Assembly: GCA_026397495.1 (NCBI GenBank)
Contig: JAPLUS010000178.1
Location: 1-9,891, forward strand
From: Candidatus Zixiibacteriota bacterium
GTDB taxonomy: Bacteria > Zixibacteria > MSB-5A5 > GN15 > PGXB01
DNA: 9,891 nt
Direction: 5' to 3'
Positions within the stretch are counted from its first letter, which is position 1, and each line of letters starts with the position of its first letter. Position numbers and translations under genes: made by a program. Below, piece by piece: positions 7,465-9,891 of the stretch. The notes under the pieces were generated by a model. The model was not told the DNA's origin. It ran no database searches and saw only the letters and a list, made by a program, of their open reading frames with translations.

Positions 7465-7620
7465 GACCCTCAAAGAGGCGGTAGCAATTTATCTGAGCAA
7501 GAAGGAAATACCAATACCATGCTTTTACAGGGGCGAAATATTCTGACGAATTATCCTGACTTCTCCCTGTCCGGTATAGATTGGAGAAAGGATTAAAGCA
7601 AAAGAAGTAATTGTTTTTTG
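7465..7620. other. Intergenic stretch without a convincing gene
   Basis: This lies between the divergent promoters of hbd-crt and the mini zinc-finger gene. Two plus-strand frames stay open for roughly 45-55 codons, but neither has a usable start codon and ribosome binding site, and I recognise no protein family in them. A 67-codon minus-strand frame (7424-7627) covers the hbd promoter and is compositionally unconvincing. I see no RNA gene and no strong hairpin. Confidence 0.5.
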
Positions 7621-7649
7621 TTGACAAATGATTTGTGGCTTGCTACTCT
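7621..7649 (+). promoter_or_regulatory. Promoter of the mini zinc-finger gene, overlapped by a dyad
   Basis: A perfect TTGACA (7621-7626) is followed after 17 bp by TACTCT (7644-7649). That is a weak -10 box, but it is preceded by TG at 7641-7642 as in extended -10 promoters. A perfect dyad, ACAAAT-G-ATTTGT (7624-7636), overlaps the -35 box and the start of the spacer, where a bound repressor would block polymerase. The predicted transcript starts near 7656, leaving a leader of about 73 bases. Confidence 0.55.
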
Positions 7650-7660
7650 TTTTACAGCAG

Positions 7661-7701
7661 TGGTTATTTAACCAGTCCGCATAATGCAGAGGCGCATTAT
7701 G
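7661..7701 (+). promoter_or_regulatory. Structured 5' leader: two perfect hairpins before the ribosome binding site
   Basis: TGGTT (7661-7665) pairs with AACCA (7670-7674) around ATTT; as DNA it is a 6+6 dyad with a 2-base centre. Then CATAATGC (7680-7687) pairs perfectly with GCATTATG (7694-7701) around AGAGGC. Both fall between the predicted transcription start and the Shine-Dalgarno GAGGAGG (7715-7721). They could stabilise the mRNA, act as operators at DNA level, or bind a regulator. Neither is followed by a T run, so they are not terminators. Confidence 0.5.
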
Positions 7702-7728
7702 GAATTACTCATTTGAGGAGGTTAATGG

Positions 7729-7857
7729 ATGCGTAAGACAAAGAAAAAAATTGCCAAGAGAAAAACCAGTTGCGCAGCAAAGACCAGAGATGGCAAGAAA
7801 TGCAAACGGATGGTAACGGCACCGGCAAAATTCTGTTACCTGCACAAGAGGAGATAG
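7729..7857 (+). CDS. Basic mini-protein with a C-C-C-H zinc-finger-like motif
   Basis: This 42-residue protein has a lysine/arginine-rich N-terminus (residues 2-12) followed by Cys15, Cys25, Cys36 and His39 in the pattern C-A-A-K-T-x2-G-x2-C-x10-C-x2-H, and ends K-R-R. This resembles the short Cys-rich motif (C-x3-T-x2-G-x2-C...C-x2-H) in small bacterial and phage proteins such as those grouped as DUF5763; that assignment is from memory of the motif. Four ligands at this spacing suggest one bound zinc, and the high charge suggests nucleic-acid binding (inference). GAGGAGG (7715-7721) ends 7 bases before the ATG at 7729. A competing ATG at 7725 yields only three codons and sits too close to the ribosome binding site. 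It is a solo gene with its own promoter, structured leader and terminator, which argues that it is real despite its size. Confidence 0.82.
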   Translation: MRKTKKKIAKRKTSCAAKTRDGKKCKRMVTAPAKFCYLHKRR

Positions 7858-7872
7858 TGCCGGATTAAATGT

Positions 7873-7901
7873 AAAGGCGGTCATAAGACCGCCTTTTTCT
7901 T
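7873..7901 (+). terminator. Intrinsic terminator of the mini zinc-finger gene
   Basis: AAAGGCGGTC (7873-7882) pairs perfectly with GACCGCCTTT (7887-7896) around the loop ATAA, with T-rich sequence TTTTTCTT on the plus strand. It starts 15 bp after the stop codon. Confidence 0.9.
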
Positions 7902-7935
7902 ATGGCTTCACTCGGGTTTATCTTAAAAGACGAAT

Positions 7936-7961
7936 AAAAAAAGTAAGCCGATTGAATCGGC
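7936..7961 (-). terminator. Intrinsic terminator downstream of the cheB relic
   Basis: GCCGAT (7947-7952) pairs with ATCGGC (7956-7961) around TGA. On the minus strand the hairpin is followed by TTAC and seven T (complement of 7936-7942). It lies about 50 bp past the ancestral stop codon of the cheB relic, which suggests cheB was the last gene of its transcript. A separate dyad, CTTGAA-T-TTCAAG (7962-7974), directly adjoins it. Confidence 0.65.
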
Positions 7962-8009
7962 CTTGAATTTCAAGAATTATATATAGCCGGAAGTAATCTT
8001 TAAAAGATA

Positions 8010-8338
<329 letters not shown>

Positions 8339-8360
8339 ATCATTAAGGCAGAGAGTTTCA

Positions 8361-9176
8361 ATGAACACTCAAGATTTAAGGAAATATTTTAAGTGCTTGA
8401 TCCGACTGAAAAAAGCAATCACAGATTTATTACTGATGCATAATTTTCACATATTGTGGTTTTTATTTCTATATTTGTTCTTAATGCTATCACTTTTCAC
8501 ACAATCTGGAAACACCGAATCGAATAATATGCCGGATTCAGCCACCACCAAGATGCGAATGCGGATGATTGAAACTCAGCTCATCACACGTGATATAGGC
8601 GATAAAGACGTTATCCGGGCAATGAGAAATGTTCCCCGTCACCTCTTTATCCCACAAGAGCATCGAGGCTATGCCTATGAAGACGGCCCGCAGCCAATCG
8701 GCCATAATCAAACCATATCACAGCCATATATAGTAGCTATAATGACGGAATTACTTAAGATTGATTCTGCCTCGAAGGTTCTTGAAATCGGAACCGGCTC
8801 GGGGTACCAAGCCGCTGTTTTAGGCGAGATTGCCGATTCGATTTTTACCATTGAAATCATCCCGGAGCTTGCTAAAACGGCAAGGCTATTACTCGATTCT
8901 CTCGGTTACAAGAATATTCGGTGCAAAACCGGCGATGGTTATCTCGGCTGGCCGGAGGAAGCGCCTTTTGATGCTATTATTGTAACAGCCGCAGCCCCCA
9001 AAATACCACAACCATTAATTGAGCAGCTTAAGCTCGGCGGACGAATGGTAATACCGGTTGGCGATTATAGTCAGGAGCTATATCTTATAACAAAGAATAA
9101 AGATGGGGTGGTCAAAGAGGCGACCATTCGGGTTCGCTTTGTTCCGATGACCGGCGAGGTTCAGAAAAAGCCTTAG
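8361..9176 (+). CDS. pcm: Protein-L-isoaspartate O-methyltransferase with N-terminal membrane/signal segment
   Basis: The enzyme methylates L-isoaspartyl residues in damaged proteins using S-adenosylmethionine, starting their repair. The catalytic domain has N-V-P-R-H-L-F-I-P, then D-G-P-Q-P-I-G-H-N-Q-T-I-S-Q-P-Y (the substrate loop) and V-L-E-I-G-T-G-S-G-Y (SAM motif I). Later come F-D-A-I-I-V-T-A-A-A and G-G-R-M-V-I-P-V-G. Ahead of it lies a very hydrophobic stretch (about 8445-8500) that cytosolic family members lack. The frame is open from a TTG at 8277, but that region overlaps the cheB relic. I chose the ATG at 8361 (271 residues), which has GAGAG 5 bases upstream and a basic N-terminus before the hydrophobic segment. 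An ATG at 8436 (246 residues) is the alternative, with no clear ribosome binding site. Either start makes it membrane-anchored or exported. fba follows after 74 bp without a visible terminator. Confidence 0.9.
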   Translation: MNTQDLRKYFKCLIRLKKAITDLLLMHNFHILWFLFLYLFLMLSLFTQSGNTESNNMPDSATTKMRMRMIETQLITRDIGDKDVIRAMRNVPRHLFIPQEHRGYAYEDGPQPIGHNQTISQPYIVAIMTELLKIDSASKVLEIGTGSGYQAAVLGEIADSIFTIEIIPELAKTARLLLDSLGYKNIRCKTGDGYLGWPEEAPFDAIIVTAAAPKIPQPLIEQLKLGGRMVIPVGDYSQELYLITKNKDGVVKEATIRVRFVPMTGEVQKKP

Positions 9177-9190
9177 GCAATCGATAATAT

Positions 9191-9217
9191 TTGATTAACA
9201 CGATATCAGAATATAAA
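9191..9217 (+). promoter_or_regulatory. Possible weak promoter of fba
   Basis: TTGATT (9191-9196) and TATAAA (9212-9217) are 15 bp apart, shorter than ideal, in the AT-rich 74-bp gap before fba. With no terminator after pcm, read-through may supply fba as well. Confidence 0.25.
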
Positions 9218-9250
9218 GAATAATAAAAGGAAGAAGAAAGGAGTTCCATA

Positions 9251-9891
9251 ATGCCATTGGTATCCTTAATAGAAATGTATAAATCGGCCAACCAGCAGAA
9301 ATATGCTATCGGCCAGTTTAATGTCAACAATCTGGAGTTTGTTCAGGCAGTTCTGGAGGCAGCGGAAGAGATGAAATCCCCTGTGATTTTGGCCGCATCC
9401 ACATCTGCTTTGAAATACGCCGGATTCGAATATCTGGTTAATATTGTCAGAACCGGGGCGGCAAAAATGTCCGCTTCGGTGGCGCTGCATCTGGACCATG
9501 GTGCAACTATTGACGACGCCAAGAAGTGTATCGATGGTGGTTTCACCTCAGTTATGATTGACGCTTCTCATTTCCCACTTGAGGAAAATATAAGAATCAC
9601 CAAGGAAGTGGTAAAACTGGCGCATCCCAAAAACATTGCCGTAGAGGCCGAATTGGGCCGATTGGGCGGTATTGAAGATAATGTCTCAGTTTCGGAAAAA
9701 GAGGCCATTCTCACAGATCCCGCCCAAGCCGTTCAATTTGTGGAAGAAACCGGATGTGATGCTCTGGCTGTGGCCGTCGGCACCAGTCATGGGGCCTATA
9801 AGTTTAAGGGCGAGGCTAATTTAGCATTTGACAGGATCGAAGAAATCAAGAGAAAAGTGAAAATCCCCTTGGTTCTTCATGGGGCCAGCGG
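9251..9891 (+). CDS. fba: Fructose-bisphosphate aldolase, class II (5' part; runs off the window)
   Basis: This zinc-dependent aldolase cleaves fructose 1,6-bisphosphate to dihydroxyacetone phosphate and glyceraldehyde 3-phosphate, or the reverse, in glycolysis and gluconeogenesis. The first 213 codons are present and open to the right edge. Motifs are A-I-G-Q-F-N-V-N-N (19-27), L-H-L-D-H-G (79-84, with catalytic Asp82 and zinc ligand His83), M-I-D-A-S-H (102-107), V-E-A-E-L-G (131-136), V-G-T-S-H-G (177-182, His180) and V-L-H-G-A-S at the edge (His210). The class II metal site is thus complete. The ATG at 9251 follows AAGGAG by about 7 bases. The short G-R-L-G-G-I-E-D loop is typical of the Fba family rather than the tagatose-bisphosphate branch, but that distinction is not certain from this part. 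Confidence 0.93.
   Translation, partial: MPLVSLIEMYKSANQQKYAIGQFNVNNLEFVQAVLEAAEEMKSPVILAASTSALKYAGFEYLVNIVRTGAAKMSASVALHLDHGATIDDAKKCIDGGFTSVMIDASHFPLEENIRITKEVVKLAHPKNIAVEAELGRLGGIEDNVSVSEKEAILTDPAQAVQFVEETGCDALAVAVGTSHGAYKFKGEANLAFDRIEEIKRKVKIPLVLHGAS

Noticed and set aside
7418..7596. Plus-strand open stretches that look faintly protein-like (one containing K-T-L-K-E-A-V-A-I-Y, another P-D-F-S-L-S-G-I-D-W)
   Set aside because: Neither has a start codon with a ribosome binding site, they are in different frames, and I cannot match them to a family. A gene remnant is possible but unsupported.
7424..7627. 67-codon minus-strand reading frame between the hbd promoter and the mini zinc-finger gene
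   Set aside because: It covers both promoter regions, has no clear ribosome binding site, is unusually rich in aromatic residues and resembles no family I know.
9266..9546. Minus-strand reading frames near the right edge
   Set aside because: They lie opposite fba, whose frame is open to the window end with a complete class II metal site.

Overview
The window looks like chromosomal DNA from an uncultured, probably Gram-negative bacterium of moderate GC. Housekeeping genes (replicative polymerase, glycolytic aldolase, acyl-CoA metabolism) sit beside exported thiol-redox proteins and an apparently exported repair methyltransferase. Gene order and protein character would fit a candidate phylum related to the FCB group, but nothing here fixes the taxon. 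There are no tRNAs, rRNAs, CRISPR arrays, insertion sequences or phage genes.

Left part (1-4960, minus strand): dnaE, the DNA polymerase III alpha subunit, is followed downstream by two thioredoxin-fold genes: an exported Trx-like protein and a TlpA-type lipoprotein. A strong minus-strand terminator at about 177-206 closes the set. dnaE is split into two reading frames by one missing base near 3923. Restoring that base gives a normal protein of about 1144 residues. Positions 1-170 hold no gene, but contain short direct repeats and an inverted repeat.

Middle part (4961-7470, minus strand): a LysE/RhtB-family exporter gene, then a tight hbd-crt pair (3-hydroxyacyl-CoA dehydrogenase and enoyl-CoA hydratase, 11 bp apart). 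The pair has a near-consensus promoter at 7436-7464 and its own terminator at 5686-5727, so it reads as one two-gene acyl-CoA unit (beta-oxidation or C4 acyl-CoA metabolism).

Right part (7471-9891): a plus-strand 42-codon gene at 7729-7857 encodes a basic mini-protein with a C-x9-C-x10-C-x2-H zinc-finger-like pattern. It has its own promoter, a leader rich in dyads, a strong ribosome binding site and a terminator. Next is a decayed 3' relic of cheB on the minus strand (about 8010-8338), with two frameshifts, one in-frame stop and a surviving terminator. A plus-strand gene for a membrane-targeted or exported L-isoaspartyl methyltransferase follows, and then fba (class II aldolase), which runs off the right edge.

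The most noteworthy items are the structured leader and dyad-overlapped promoter of the mini zinc-finger gene, the cheB relic (a sign of lost chemotaxis genes), the dnaE frameshift, and the probable export of the isoaspartyl methyltransferase. I do not see a clear novel multi-gene system; the mini zinc-finger locus is the closest candidate.
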